Shown here one piece after another: positions 10,907-37,500 of a DNA stretch of 64,000 nucleotides. Position 1 is the stretch's first letter; the number at the start of each line of letters is the position of its first letter. The stretch lies in NCBI RefSeq assembly GCF_958295425.1, contig NC_081149.1:18032753-18096752 (forward strand), in the 5' to 3' direction. The DNA is from Solea solea. Lineage: Eukaryota > Chordata > Actinopteri > Pleuronectiformes > Soleidae. The notes below the pieces were generated by a model. That model did not search any database and was not told the origin of the DNA. It worked only from the letters and a program-made list of their open reading frames with translations. The position numbers were made by a program, and so were the translations under genes.

Positions 10907-13900
10907 ACAGGAAAGCCTCCCCTAGACAACAGCGAGGACAGAGGCTGGCTGGGTGAGGGTCAGTCTGAACTTCAGCTAACAAGTGATCCAAGTGAAGCAC
11001 AGAGAAATGACGGAGACCGGCCCGCGTGGGGGTCCAAAGTCCAGTACGTGTTAGCCCAGGTGGGCTTCAGCGTGGGCTTGGGAAATGTATGGAGGTTCCC
11101 GTACCTTTGCCATAAAAATGGAGGAGGTGAGTACATATGGACTTGCGACATCAACATTGTGCCTGTTTTAAGGCCATTTTCAGTCTGAGCCGAACACAAC
11201 TACATGATACGGTTTAAAAGTCCAGTGTGTTACAATTAAAAGGTTTTTTTGGCAGAAATGAATTATGTAATCGCGTTCACATTTTTATGTGCACTCACAA
11301 AGGATATCCTTCAAAACTATATACACAAATCTAACAAGGGTAATCATTTATTTGAAATAAAGATCATTTGTTTTTTGTAGAATTACAGCACAGAGATTTG
11401 TTTCGGGCTGTTGAAGTGAAAGCTTAACATGCAAACTAAGAAAAACGTCATCTGTTCTGATATTCGAAGGTCATCACAGTTCCCTGAGTTGCAGTGAGCA
11501 GAGGAGTCATTTGTTTGTTACAGTCCACAGTCCCATCAATAGATGTCACTTATTCTTACACACTGGTTAAAGTTAAACATTGTAAAGAAACACATGAAGA
11601 TGAAGATGAAGAAGAGGTCATTTGTTAATACCCTTGTCTTCCCTCCAGGGTCTTTCATGTTGCTGTATGTGTTTCTTCTCCTGATCGTGGGGGTTCCTCT
11701 CTTCTTTATGGAGTTGGCAGCTGGCCAGAGCATTCGACAGGGCAGCATCGGTGTGTGGAAGCACATCTCCCCAAAACTGGCAGGGATTGGCTACTCCAGC
11801 TGCATGGTGTGAGGACTTTTCTTCTTGGTTTTCTAATTAATTTTCTATTTCTATGGCACCTTGGCTAAGCGGTTGTGCTTTGGTGGCTGTTTTATGGGGG
11901 CAGCATGCACAGTCATTGTTTTTAATATGTTACCATCAGAAAAATGGCTCTGTCCATATCATAACCATTTTATACATGCTTTATACAAACAGAGACCAGA
12001 CAAGCACTTTTCTTTCCACATAATAAAGCTCAAACTTGTTTATTGTACAAAAAAAGCACCATTGCTTAAGATCCAGTCAGTTTTAGTGACAAAATGCATT
12101 TGTCACATTGTTGTTCATTTACATTAACGTAAATTTCCCCACTGCTGGACTAATAAAGGATTATCTTATCTTATCTTATCCTATCTTAAGTCGGCACATA
12201 TAGTTTCCTGTTGTGTATTTCAATTGCTTTTTGTGTCAATGTTGATAAAAACATTTTCTCCTCCAGGTTTGTTTTTACGTGGCCCTTTACTACAATGTTA
12301 TCATTGCATGGAGCCTGTTCTACATGGGTAACTCTTTTCAGTATCCTCTACCTTGGGAGCAGTGCCCAGTTGATGTAGCCACTAACGACACAGGTACTGA
12401 GGAGATAAACAAAATGAGCAGTCATACTGTACATATCCAAGTCAATTATGGTGAAACTGTTCTCAATTTACAGTAAAAGAATGCGCAAGCAGCTCTGCAA
12501 CATCATATTTCTGGTTTCGCAAGGCTCTTAACATCACCAACTCCATCGACGAATCTGGAGAGCTTAACTCCATCATGACCGGCTGTTTATTGGCGGCTTG
12601 GACAATTGTGTCATTGGCAATGATCAAGGGCATCAAGTCTTCTGCAAAGGTAAATCAGTATAGTCTGCTCCACCACTTCCTAAAATGTCAAACTAATGTA
12701 AACTAAGGTCTAGAGTGTAAGAATAAAAAAGAGATAATTAGGGGCAGGTAATGTGAGAACGCAGAGTTCAACAAACACAAGACTCTTGATTGAAACACGT
12801 GATCGGCTTAGTGAGCGTTGTGTGAACTCATTTGACAATGGTTTCAATTAAGGGCGTTTGTTAATATTTAAATGTTGTGCACTACAGTTTTAAGTTAATA
12901 TAAAAAGCTTATTCCATGGCTACAAGAGAACAATACATATCTACTTAAAAGCAATTATACACTCACACACACATGCATATGGATTGTATGTTCAATCTCT
13001 GTCAATAACTCCTCCACTTGTTTTTCCTAATTCCATAGGTGATGTACTTTTCCACAGTTTTCCCCTATGTGGTGCTCTTTATTTTCCTCATTCGAGGATT
13101 GATGTTGGACGGTGCAGTTGAAGGAATCACCTATATGATTTATCCTAAAGTAAGCCCACTTTTTAGTTTGTTTCTCTTTTTTTTTTTTTTTTTAACCAGA
13201 ATCTTTGTGATTATAATAATATATATAATATATCTGTGCCGTCTTTCAGCTGGAAATCTGGGGGAATGTGCAGGTGTGGCGACAGGCCGCCACACAAGTC
13301 TTTTTTGCCCTCGGCCTGGGCTACGGCTCCGTTATCGCATATTCCTCCTACAATCCCTTCCACAACAACTGCCACAGGGATGCACTGATGGTCTCTGGCA
13401 TTAACTTCATGACGTCTGTGTTGGCCTCGCTGGTAGTTTTTGTTGTGCTGGGCTTCCGTGCCAAGAACATTGCACTGCGCTGCGTGGCTAAGTATGTGTA
13501 TGTGTGTGTGTGTGTGTTCCCTTGATTTATCATTAGCAACATGTAGTTGTATTGTTTTTTTGCACAACCACATTAACATACAACGAAATCCATGACCTTG
13601 CTCCAAAATACAACGTTTCACGTCATATTGTCCAGCCTGACCTCTGGTCACAAAAGGTGACCGATCATTTTCAGTGATATGTGATTCAGTGTCTCTTCAT
13701 CCATGGTACAGTCTTCTGCCCAATGTGAGATCAACCGACATTATTGCCAAACGCACTTTCAGAAGATTTGAACAATAATTGCTTTTAGTGTTTTTAGTAC
13801 CATTGTTTTGTTTATATTCTTGTATTTATTTTATTGACTTCTGCTACATCAAACATCTGCTGTGGCAACCACTAGAGAGGGAGAAGCCAAAATTAAATGT

Positions 13901-16900
13901 GTGTGTGTATATATATATATATATATTTTTTTTTTTTAAACCTTTATTTTCAAATTTATGAGTTCATTTTCATGTTGACTTTTTTTTGCACTCTTTCTTG
14001 AGAAAATGTGCTCAACAAATGAACATACCTAATAATAGTTAAGACATAAAAAAGAAAAAGAGAGTGTATGGAGGTTCAGACGTGTCCACTTTTAACAGTA
14101 TTTTGTTTATTTTACCATATACTATTGCTTATTTCTATACTGAATATTGCACACTGCTTCTATTGTAAACGTCACTGTTGACTACCACACTATAGCGTCA
14201 GTCTCATTGTGGTCAGCCGGACTGTCTGCCATGCATATACATACAGTGTGTGTTTTCATGTCGTATTCTCTTTCAGAAATCTTGGTCTGCTAAGCTCCGT
14301 GGCATCACATGGACCTGAACAGCACTGGTGGCCTTCGTTCAACATTACCGATCCGGATTCTGTGTCTTTGCCTGAGTACAGAGATTGGTACAGTCACTAC
14401 AGCTCCGTGGTGAGCTCCAACATCACTGACTGCAGCCTGGAGGAGGAGATGAATAAGGTCAGGGAGAGCAAACACACAGTTATGTCAAACTCATGTTTAA
14501 AGAGTGTGTGAAGTCTCACTCTAATTAAACCCATTATACGTGTCTTGTGTTGATTTATGTTTCTGGAAAGACATGTGAGAGTCTCTTCATCAGGTGTCGA
14601 CACAGGATAACTTAAAATAAATAAATAAAAGTCAACCAGTGTAACATAGTGTGTCGGTGAACTGCTGAGTTTCCCAGGACCCCTCAGGAATCCGGGAGGT
14701 GCAGTAAAAAGTGTCCGGCAGACATGAGGATGAAAACACATGTGAGATGGAGGCCCGCTGTGACAGAGGAGTGAAAGGAGAGACAAAGGAAACAGAAAAA
14801 AAAGAGGCACTAAAAGTCATCATATATCACATTGTTTAATTTATGACAACAAAAACATCATCGGTCTTAAACGTAGAGGTATTGTATTATATTGTATAAA
14901 CATTGTTCATAGTATTAAGTGGTACAAAAACACACGTGATAAGGCAACAGAAAATACAAATCCATCAATCATGGGGTCAAAATACTCGTGTTTTTATTAT
15001 AGCTGTCACTGTCAGCATGTTCATTGGGATTAATTAATGTCAAAATAAGTGAGTGAAGCTACGACTCTGCTGATATAAATCACATTTATAAGGTAACTTT
15101 ATTTGATTAAGAATAGTAAGAGTTGCTTTACATTGTTAATATTCAAAACTGTTGTGAATTGCAAATGAATAAAATTTTAGACCACGATTTACCATGCGAC
15201 TAATTGCGATTAAGAATTAAAAATGAATTGTTTGACAGCCTTAATGCTTACACACCAGTCTGCATTTAAAAATACACTTTTGGACACGTTGTCTCTCTGC
15301 TGTCTGTCCATGTGTGAGTGCAGGGCGTTGAAGGGACAGGTCTGGCATTCATAGCCTTCACTGAGGTGATGGCCCTCTTCCCGGCCAGCCCCTTCTGGTC
15401 AGCACTGTTTTTCCTAATGCTGCTCAACCTGGGCCTCAGCACCATGTTTGGCACCATGCAGGGAATCCTCACACCACTTATGGACAACTTCAGCTTCTTG
15501 GGACGCCACCGGACTGCACTCACTGGTATTAATACACAAATGAACACATGTGCCACATTGCTCTTTATTACTGGCAATTAAAGCTTATTGTTTTGAATAA
15601 TTAAAAAAAAAAAAAAAAACTCGAACCCTGTATTACATGTAGTATTTATACAGTTATATAAAATAATTTGTCTTGTGTCTGAATTAATACTGAGCGGCCA
15701 TTCTTTTTTTAAGAATCCAGACAAAAAATAGCGACTCTGCTGTTTTTAAAAAGCAATTAAAAGCTGTGCCATTTATTTATTTCTTGCCCCCACCCTCCCC
15801 TGCACTGCCCGACGTATACACACAAACGCTCCCTCAGTCAGGTCTGATAGTATTGTTTGACAGAGCCTGTTTTCAGGTGAAATAGTGTTACACCATTTCT
15901 GCTCACACTGACCAAACCGAGGCAGCAATTATAACAGAAAAATTATTCACTGCAGCTTTTCACATCAGAAATAAAAAAAGAAATAAAAGCAGCTGTATGT
16001 GTCTTGTAGCGGATGCCAAATGTACTTACCTTAACTAGTTTCTACCTTATTTGTTTTTTTTCAGTTTCCAGCTGTGCTTTGGGCTTCTTGATAGGTCTGC
16101 TGTTCACACAGCGCTCGGGCAACTATTTTGTGGCTATGTTTGATGACTACTCGGCAACTCTGCCGCTCATCATTGTAGTCATTTTTGAAACTTTCAGTGT
16201 GTCGTGGGTTTATGGAACTGATCGGTAAGAAGAGAACACATTTGACTGCCTTTGCTAAATTTGTGCCATTTAATTCCCTTTATCTGTCATGCTCTAAAAG
16301 GTGCTCCTGATATATTTATTTACTTCCCCACTGCAGCTTTATGGATGATATTGAAGTCATGCTCAAATGGCGCCCTCCAGTGGTGTACAAATATCTTTGG
16401 AAATATGTTTGTCTGCTGGCAATGATTGGGCTTCTGGCTGCCAGTTTGTTGCGTATGGTCTTTAAATCTCCCACGTACACGGCCTGGGACCAAAGCACAG
16501 TAAGTACTTTGACTGCACAAGAGAATTAAATGTCAAATAATATTATGTATGTGTGACAGTTTAACCATGACACCTCTCTATATGTTCTTTCATCTGTATG
16601 TCATAATGCTGTAATTTTCTTCAGCATCAGATAACAATGATTCAGTATACATCAATATAATGTTTACATATTGGGCAAACACATAATTGAGACACAACAC
16701 ATAATTACTCTGAAAGCTTTTACCTCAAATTCAAATGTTTCTGTTTGCTGTTTTGTGCCTGTTCAGCAGCATTTTTAAGTCACAATTAAGTGGTTTCTTC
16801 AACATTTTAATTCTTTTAATTCCGATAATGGTTTTTTGCCCCATTGCCCGGACCTAATGTGCATCATTTGAAATACACAGCGTTTGTGTCAGCCTGTCGA

Positions 16901-17827
16901 AGCACGTTGTACTATCATTTACACGTAATGTTCTTTCAACATGTGCGCTCAATGTGAGTACTTTGCTTTAAGTCTCGATTATACACTCACCAGCCACCTC
17001 TTTAGGTATTTAAGTGTCCACTGTTGTGTTCTTCTGCTGCTGGAGCTCATCTGCTTCGAGGTTTGACATGTGGTGCATTTAGAGATGGTCTTCTACAAAA
17101 CCTGGTTGTAATCACAGGGACACATAGAGACAAACATCCATCTATTCTCACACCTACGGTCAATTTAGAGTGTCCAATTTGCCTAATCCCCAAATCTGCA
17201 TGTTTTTGGACTGTGGGAGGAAACCGGATAACCCATAGAAACTTACATGCACACAAGGAGCATGCAAACTTCAAGCAGAAAGGCCCTTGTTCCGACCGAA
17301 TCATGAACCTAGGTCTTCTTGCTAACTTCGACACCAATCATGTGGCCAAATTTCTTATTCATGGATGTTATTATAGCTTCTATATAGTGAAAAGGCTCCA
17401 TAACTCCAGAGTAGTTCTGTTACCATCTTAGCCTCCCTCGCTCCCTCTCTCTCTGATACGCTCTGTCCCTTCGTCTCTTCAGGGTTCTGAGATGACTCTC
17501 GAGTATCCAGGCTGGGCCTTGGCTATGATTGTCATGCTCATCGTCTTTGCAAGCTTGCCTGTTCCCATTGGCTACATCCATTCTGTCCTGAAAGACCGCA
17601 GGCTCCGTAGCGCTCACTCTAAGGAGGGAGGCGTCCAGGAGATGCACCGTGAGTTGTACACCAAGTGCAATTCCACCGAGCAGCTGGATTCAAACTCCCA
17701 ATGTCGAGCCCCCACTGCGGAGGGCGAGCGTCGTCCGTCTGCCTTCCCTCCAATGGGCAACGAACTCTACCAGCCACTGGGGCAAGAGGAGGAGGACGAT
17801 GAGGAGGAGCAGGATACAGGAGTATGA
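10907..17827 (+). CDS. slc6a16: Orphan sodium-dependent neurotransmitter transporter, SLC6A16-like (NTT4/SLC6A15-17 subfamily)
   Basis: Multi-pass membrane transporter of the SLC6 family, expected to move small neutral amino acids or related substrates with sodium; the substrate of SLC6A16 itself is not established. Exons: 10907-11126, 11649-11806, 12267-12393, 12474-12649, 13039-13149, 13250-13491, 14277-14457, 15324-15525, 16065-16224, 16337-16499, 17483-17827 (stop TGA 17825-17827). All phases join. The secure part is about 694 residues. Family marks are [14 protein letters not shown] in membrane segment 1, [14 protein letters not shown] in segment 3, [18 protein letters not shown] in segment 6 and [20 protein letters not shown] in segment 10. 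The loop encoded by exon 7 carries two N-I-T glycosylation sequons. The C-terminus is very acidic (EEEDDEEEQ). The subfamily call is firm. The choice of a16 over a15 or a17 rests mainly on the neighbours slc17a7, pold1 and gys1, which share human 19q13.33 with SLC6A16. The start codon is not inside these exons; see 4445-4771. Confidence 0.85.
12135..12190 (+). repeat. Retrotransposon-like 3' tail with (TTATC)n
   Basis: The sequence CACTGCTGGACTAATAAAGGA is followed by TTATC repeats, the tail structure of several fish LINE/SINE families. It lies within intron 3 of the slc6a16-like gene (after the exon at 11649-11806). The element body was not identified. Confidence 0.4.
14458..15323. other. 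Intron with a probable old dispersed repeat
   Basis: This is the intron between slc6a16-like exons 14277-14457 and 15324-15525. At about 15180-15240 the text ACCATGCGACTAATTGCGATTAA resembles the end of a common fish non-autonomous DNA element. Nothing coding is seen. Confidence 0.35.
17125..17330 (-). repeat. tRNA-derived SINE, inverted (copy 3)
   Basis: The minus-strand sequence matches the copy at 26457-26848 from just after the tRNA-like head (GGAACAAGGGCC, then CTGCTTGAAGTTTGCATG) through the TCCAAAAACATGCAGATTTGGGGATTAGGCAAATTGGACACTC block. It sits in the last intron of the slc6a16-like gene and explains the open frames seen there. Confidence 0.75.
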
Positions 17828-18091
17828 GCACAGCTGGCAAGAAAGAGACGTCAACAGAATAAGACTTTTATCAGTGGCAAAGTCTTTGGGTTGCACCCCA
17901 TAATCTTTCATTCAAGTGAATGCTACGTCAATGACAAACCAAAGTTATTTTGACTATTTATATTAACACACTACCTGTCAATTTAAAAGCTCCTTTAAAT
18001 TTTGTGGATCTATGAAATGTATGAAACTGACCTCAGCTTTTTGTACATAACTCATTATTTACTGAGCCAAAAGTGCTGTTTAAGAAAAACA

Positions 18092-18097
18092 AATAAA
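18092..18097 (+). terminator. Polyadenylation signal AATAAA of the slc6a16-like gene
   Basis: This canonical AATAAA lies 265 bases downstream of the TGA stop at 17825-17827. A further AATAAA at about 18447 could serve as an alternative. Actual cleavage sites need RNA ends. Confidence 0.5.
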
Positions 18098-19218
18098 TAG
18101 CTATGTTTGTTAAAGGTTTTATTTAATATTTGTTGATGGTTTTTGTTTAGGTTTTAGATTTACCAGCATGTCACACTGGGATTGTATATACTAGTCTGGT
18201 TTTGTGTGGGGTTTATACTTTGTCGTGTGGTTAAGTAGCTGGTAAATTGAAGGAGGAGGAGGAGGATGGTGAGGGATTTGCATGAAAACATTCTACCTCG
18301 AGAAACTGTGAGGTGAGTGTCTGAGCATTTCTGTTGTGAATCAATTTGTCTAGATATGTAAAAAAGGTGTTTTTTGTTTTTATTCATGTCGTTTTACCTC
18401 ATGAGAGCTCAGTGATGCAGTATTGTGTCGTTGTAGACGAGGACTGAAATAAACCTCCAGATGGCAGTGAGAGATTCACACAGCTTCTTCACTCAAACCA
18501 AAGTGATTGAAGTGAAATTTTAAAAGGTAAAATTTCCATTTCATCAAGAATGTTCAACTTTATTCTGGTTGCCGAGAGTAAAATATTGGTTAGGCGTTTT
18601 ATTCATTTAGTTAAAGGTTAGTTGTGTTTTTAGCTGACTTTTTATACGGCTTAATGGACTGAGTTTTAAAATGAAATAATACTATAGTGTTTCTGTGAAA
18701 ATGTTAGATCTGTAGGATGCCTGTAGGAGCCATATATTACATTTTGTTTTTTCTTGGTTTATTCTTCCTGAACACCAGGGGTCGTATTGGTTAAAGGTCG
18801 AGGCTGGCCACAACATATATAAGTTCATGTGTTGCTAATTTTTGGGAAGCAAACAGTTTTTGACTGTGTTCAGAAGACGTGTGGGATTTTATAATTTAAA
18901 GACTTTGTATGGAAAACTGATTGGAAGTAACGTCGCATCAGTTTCTCCGAGTTACGTGTCTGAACAGATTACCAATTAGCAACCAGTAGCAGCTGAAAAT
19001 GGGACTTAGTCACAAAGTTAGTTAAAAAGTTTCAAATCAATTGAAATTAAAGGTAGCACACATTTATTTTACTCCATCCCAAAGTTCTGCCGTAAATTAA
19101 ATGAATACACAAATGTATGAAAATAAACAATAAGCAAAATGTACACCTTTTTGAATAAAATAAAAGTATTGCCTGAAGCAGCCTAAATGTGGTGCTTGTG
19201 TCGCAGCAGTGGTGACCT
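18098..19218. other. Intergenic stretch, nothing identified
   Basis: AT-rich spacer after the slc6a16-like gene. A short (GGA)n tract lies at about 18251-18266. No exon, RNA gene or clear element was recognised on either strand. Confidence 0.4.
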
Positions 19219-19400
19219 AATGCAATGTTTCTCAATCCTGGTCCTCGGTACCCACCTCCCTGCGTGTTTTAGATGTTGCCCTGCTCCAACACACCTGATT
19301 CTAATAGACGGCTCATTAACAAGCTCGGACAAAAGCCTGTTAACGACCCGTTTATTTGAATCAGGTGTGTTGGAGCAGGGAATCATCTAATACAGCGGTC
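19219..19400. mobile_element. Fold-back MITE with a 23-bp perfect inverted repeat
   Basis: The arms at 19279-19301 and 19358-19380 are exact reverse complements over 23 bases (CCCTGCTCCAACACACCTGA and three more bases). Outside them TTTTAGATG and CATCTAATA continue the pairing imperfectly. The flanking TCTCAATCCTGGTCCTCGG phrase is typical of an abundant fish fold-back element of hAT type. There is no coding potential. Confidence 0.7.
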
Positions 19401-19500
19401 CCCAACCTTTTTTCCTTCAAGCCCCCCTTGCTTGTGTCCAGGACAAATCAGGGCCCCCCCGACCTGAACCCCCGTCCAGGGCGCATACACAAAAAAGAAT
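19393..19500 (+). mobile_element. Second hAT-type end nested beside the fold-back element
   Basis: From about 19394 the text CAGCGGTCCCCAACCTTTTT has the form of the CAGNGGTCCCCAACC terminal repeat known from hAT transposons. It begins where the fold-back element ends. No matching right terminus was found downstream, so the element's extent is uncertain. Confidence 0.5.
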
Positions 19501-20130
19501 AAAGTAAAAAGTTTAGGTTTTTGTTCCTATTCTCACAGTGTATATATATATATAAAAAACTGTCCTGTGCTTCCTTTAAATCTAAATCTTTTTTTGATCC
19601 CGGTGAGTCTTTGGTACTTTTACGTTTCTCACACAACAGGAATGTGATCACGTGTTGGTGACAAATAGCTTAATAAATTAAAAGGTGGACCAAACAAATG
19701 ATAGTTTTTATTTGGATGATACTGACTTCTGATTATCCAGTAAAGTGTCTGATTGGGATGCACAAATATAATTACATTAACCTCACAAACACAGAGCAGT
19801 CAAAGCTCTTTGGGTGCCCTTTAAATGTCTGTGCACGCCACTGTGTCACAAAAATGACATTCTAGAAATAGGCAAATAGCATTTAAACATTGTAACACAC
19901 CTATAAAGAGTAGCAGGGGGCACAGTCAGTTCATGTTAGCAGGGATAAACACGCCCACTTAGTTTACATTTTAATGACCTTAGCATATTTTTGTTGGCTA
20001 GCTTTGTAGGAAGGACAGGCTCTGCCTATTCAATCAGTGCTCTGCGTAATTGTTTGGCTTTGTATTTGCATCTATGTGACTAAAAAAACACACTAATAAT
20101 TTATAAATAAATGAGTTTTACCTAACCGCA
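19500..20130. other. Intergenic spacer upstream of slc17a7
   Basis: AT-rich spacer with no supported gene. It may include the remaining body of the hAT element that starts near 19394. No clear right terminus was recognised. Confidence 0.3.
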
Positions 20131-20149
20131 CCAATAGTGATGACTAAGC

Positions 20150-20289
20150 ATCATCAGGAAAGGGGAAGTCAAAGCTGTGTTTACTTTACTGGGAGGGAGG
20201 GAGGGAGGGAGAGAGGGCTGCGCGCTCTCGGGCAGGACAGGAGTGCGCGCGGGACATCAGCACACCGGCCGGGTCAAGGAGCTGCAAGG
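20150..20289 (+). promoter_or_regulatory. slc17a7: slc17a7 promoter / 5' UTR region
   Basis: Base composition changes sharply from AT-rich to GC-rich here: a (GGGA)n tract at about 20190-20212, then CTGCGCGCTCTCGGG and GTGCGCGCGGGAC up to the start ATG at 20290. This is what a CpG-type promoter with a short 5' leader would look like. No TATA box was seen, and the transcription start is not fixed. A weak REST-like match at 20256-20273 is discussed in the findings. Confidence 0.5.
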
Positions 20290-34530
<14,241 letters not shown>

Positions 34531-37500
34531 AAGAATGACACGTGATGCAAATAAGAAACAAAAGGAGGAAGATTGTTTTGGGAAAGTTACTGCAATAATG
34601 GATGGAATTCCTGTGTGCTTTTGTACAGTATTTACAACTGCACATATCAAAAGTATGCATCTAATTTATTCAATTCTGTGTGTGTGTGTGTGTGCGTGCG
34701 CGCATGTGTGCGTGTTGCATGAAGGTTTTAGTCATAATGCACAGAAACACATGCATTTTTTTAAAAATAAACAAACAAAACTTCAGAATTCCTTCCTGCT
34801 CACTGATGAAGACTGATCAGGAGTTCTGTTGCCGTGGCATCACAGGCGAAATTGTGTGTGTACGTGTGTGTATATGTGTGCGTGTGTACACGTGTGTGGT
34901 CTTTTTGCCTGTCGGCCTACAGGCTGAAGTCTCTCAAGCCACTGGAATTGTGTCATAATTGAAATGTTCATGTGTAGAAGAAGAAGACGAAGAAGAAGGA
35001 GAAGAAGGGTTCATTCTTTCAAACTTTTCAAATGTACAAGAGAGAGAAATGTGCTTCAGTGTTGTATCAGTTTGTCTGTAATGCTTGTTGTTGATACGAC
35101 AAGCTGCCCTTAACGCGTATGTGTGTGCATTTGTGTGTGCCAAGGCGACTCACTAAATCTCACCTGGGTCTGACCTAACTAGGTCACGGCCAGTCGAACG
35201 TATGGGTCACAAAGCCTCTATTTCCAGTAAATCACCTGACTCTTTCTATTTGTGCGTGTGTGTATGTGTGTGGGTGATCCCTTTGAAAAAGTGGCCCAGG
35301 AAGACAAGTAGAGTGTGATAGTTCCACTGCCACTGCTTAACCCCCAGTGGAACAATACAGTTATAATATTCCCACGCATTACAGCCTCTGTGTGACTTAC
35401 TCTCCTTCTGTTTCTGTTTCCCTCTCATTCTTGAATCTTTGCTGGTGCTGTTTTCCATGTCTTTAAATGTCATGTTTGAGTTGGTATGGGTCAGATCTTT
35501 TCAAACATTGTGTGTGTGTGTGTGTGTGTGTGGTTGTTGGGTGCAGGTGCTGAAACGTTATGCAGAAACAGGGAGCATGTTTCAGTGAGCACAGCAGTGT
35601 AATGCCCAGGCTGCTCTCTCTCGCTCTCTCTTTCTTCTATTTACAAACAGACACACATAGGTTGTACAAGCACAGGCATGTGCACCATGTACAGTGCACA
35701 CAGGGAGTGTTAGCACAGTATTTGATATTTATGTATCATGCTTGACCGGATTTTTCTACAGTGATGTTGCTCTGCCAGTGACAGATTCTTGACGCACTCC
35801 ATGTGATAAAATATAAATTCCATGTCATTCTGACCATATTTCCACGTGCACTGTTCCTTCCACTCTACTCAAATGGCTGAGTGGAAGAGAATTGGGCTTG
35901 TTACCAGAGAGCCCCTGAGCAAGGTGCTCAACTACCATTACTTCCCGGGTGCAGATTTGTGTGTATTCACTACTGATGTGTAAAAAAATGCAGAGCTTAA
36001 GTTCACTATCAATAACTGGTAACCATTGCAAATATAAAAAGTAATTCTAATCCCTTCCACACATGCATAAACAGTCTCAAATTGTGTTCCAGTTGTGGTG
36101 ATTTCTCACCAGGAAATTGTCCTTCATTGCATGTCCTCGTATTGTTTGAGCGTTGACTTGTACGTGTGTGCATGTGTGAGTGTGTACTCGCGGACTTCTT
36201 CAAATAGCAAGTTTCCATGGTTACTGTCCTCTTTAGAGGTATAATGCTTTGGTGACTCAGCAGTTTCGGAGAATAAAAATATGTAAACTTATAATAATCA
36301 GTCAATACATTTATTAATAACCAACCAATATTGATTATTAGAAATCAGCCTGTCTGATTAATTAGCAGAAAAAAACACATCCACTCTGTGTGTGGAAACA
36401 GGCTGGGACCATTCACTATCCAATGTTGACGACCATGGCCAAATCATGCCCTTAAAAGGAGTCGTCTCCTTATTTCAACGCACTGACAGCTGGGTAGTGA
36501 CGTGTTGGGTCCATAGGTGGTGTCCCCTCAGGAGACACTGACAGTATCATCCAGGAAGGAAACCATCATACTGTATAAACTGCAACTGACTATCTGCATA
36601 AAGAGTAGAAAGAGCTGACAGATTCTGATATGGAATGACATGTGCTCACAGACACACACATTTATTTTAACATTTTAAGGCTGCATCCTCAGACCAGCGG
36701 AAGCTTTTTTTTTTATTTAATGTGAAGAGGGTTTTTGGTTTGAAACCCTCACAAAAATAAACATTCAGAATCCTAAACAAGATTCATTTAAATCAAATGC
36801 AGGAAAATGTGTGGGCATCAGACAATGGATTATTTAAAAACTTGACAAAAGCAGATTACCATGTAGTTTTGAGTGATATGTGTCCATGATTTGAATGATT
36901 ATTCATGTGAGCAGTTTAAAAAAAAATTTTGAAGTGTTGTATCAATGTATTCTTGATCAAGTTTCTTCTTTGTCTCAGTTTCAGTGTCGTCCTCCTCCAA
37001 TCCTGATGAAATGTTTAGTTACCTGGTGGGAAACTGTGGAAAATATTCTATGTACAAAAGATGTATATGTGAGAAATCCTTGTGTATATTAAAAAAAAAA
37101 AACTAAGTTATTTGAAATGGTGTCACTATTTTGTTGCACAATTGTGTCGTCAAGACCAAATCAGCACAATGACGCATTAAATGTGTAGTTTTACAGTGTT
37201 GGGTCAGTGTTGTGCTCTCCTCCTCCAGCAGGACAGATGGATGCTGGATTATCTCTGTGATTTTAGGCAAAGATTAGATCAGAGAGCAGATGCACGCGGT
37301 GGGAGAGTGCGTGAGAAACATGGACGTCACAGTCAAGAGGCGTGAGTATGATGGTGGAACAGAGGGTGGGGGCTGTGTGTGCACGTGTGTGTGTGTGTGT
37401 GTGTGTGTGAGAACAAATTGTCAAGAAAACCTATCTTTGTGAGGATATGTTGTCTGATCCACCCAACTTTAACAGGCTTTCTGAGGATTAAGAGCTGCAT

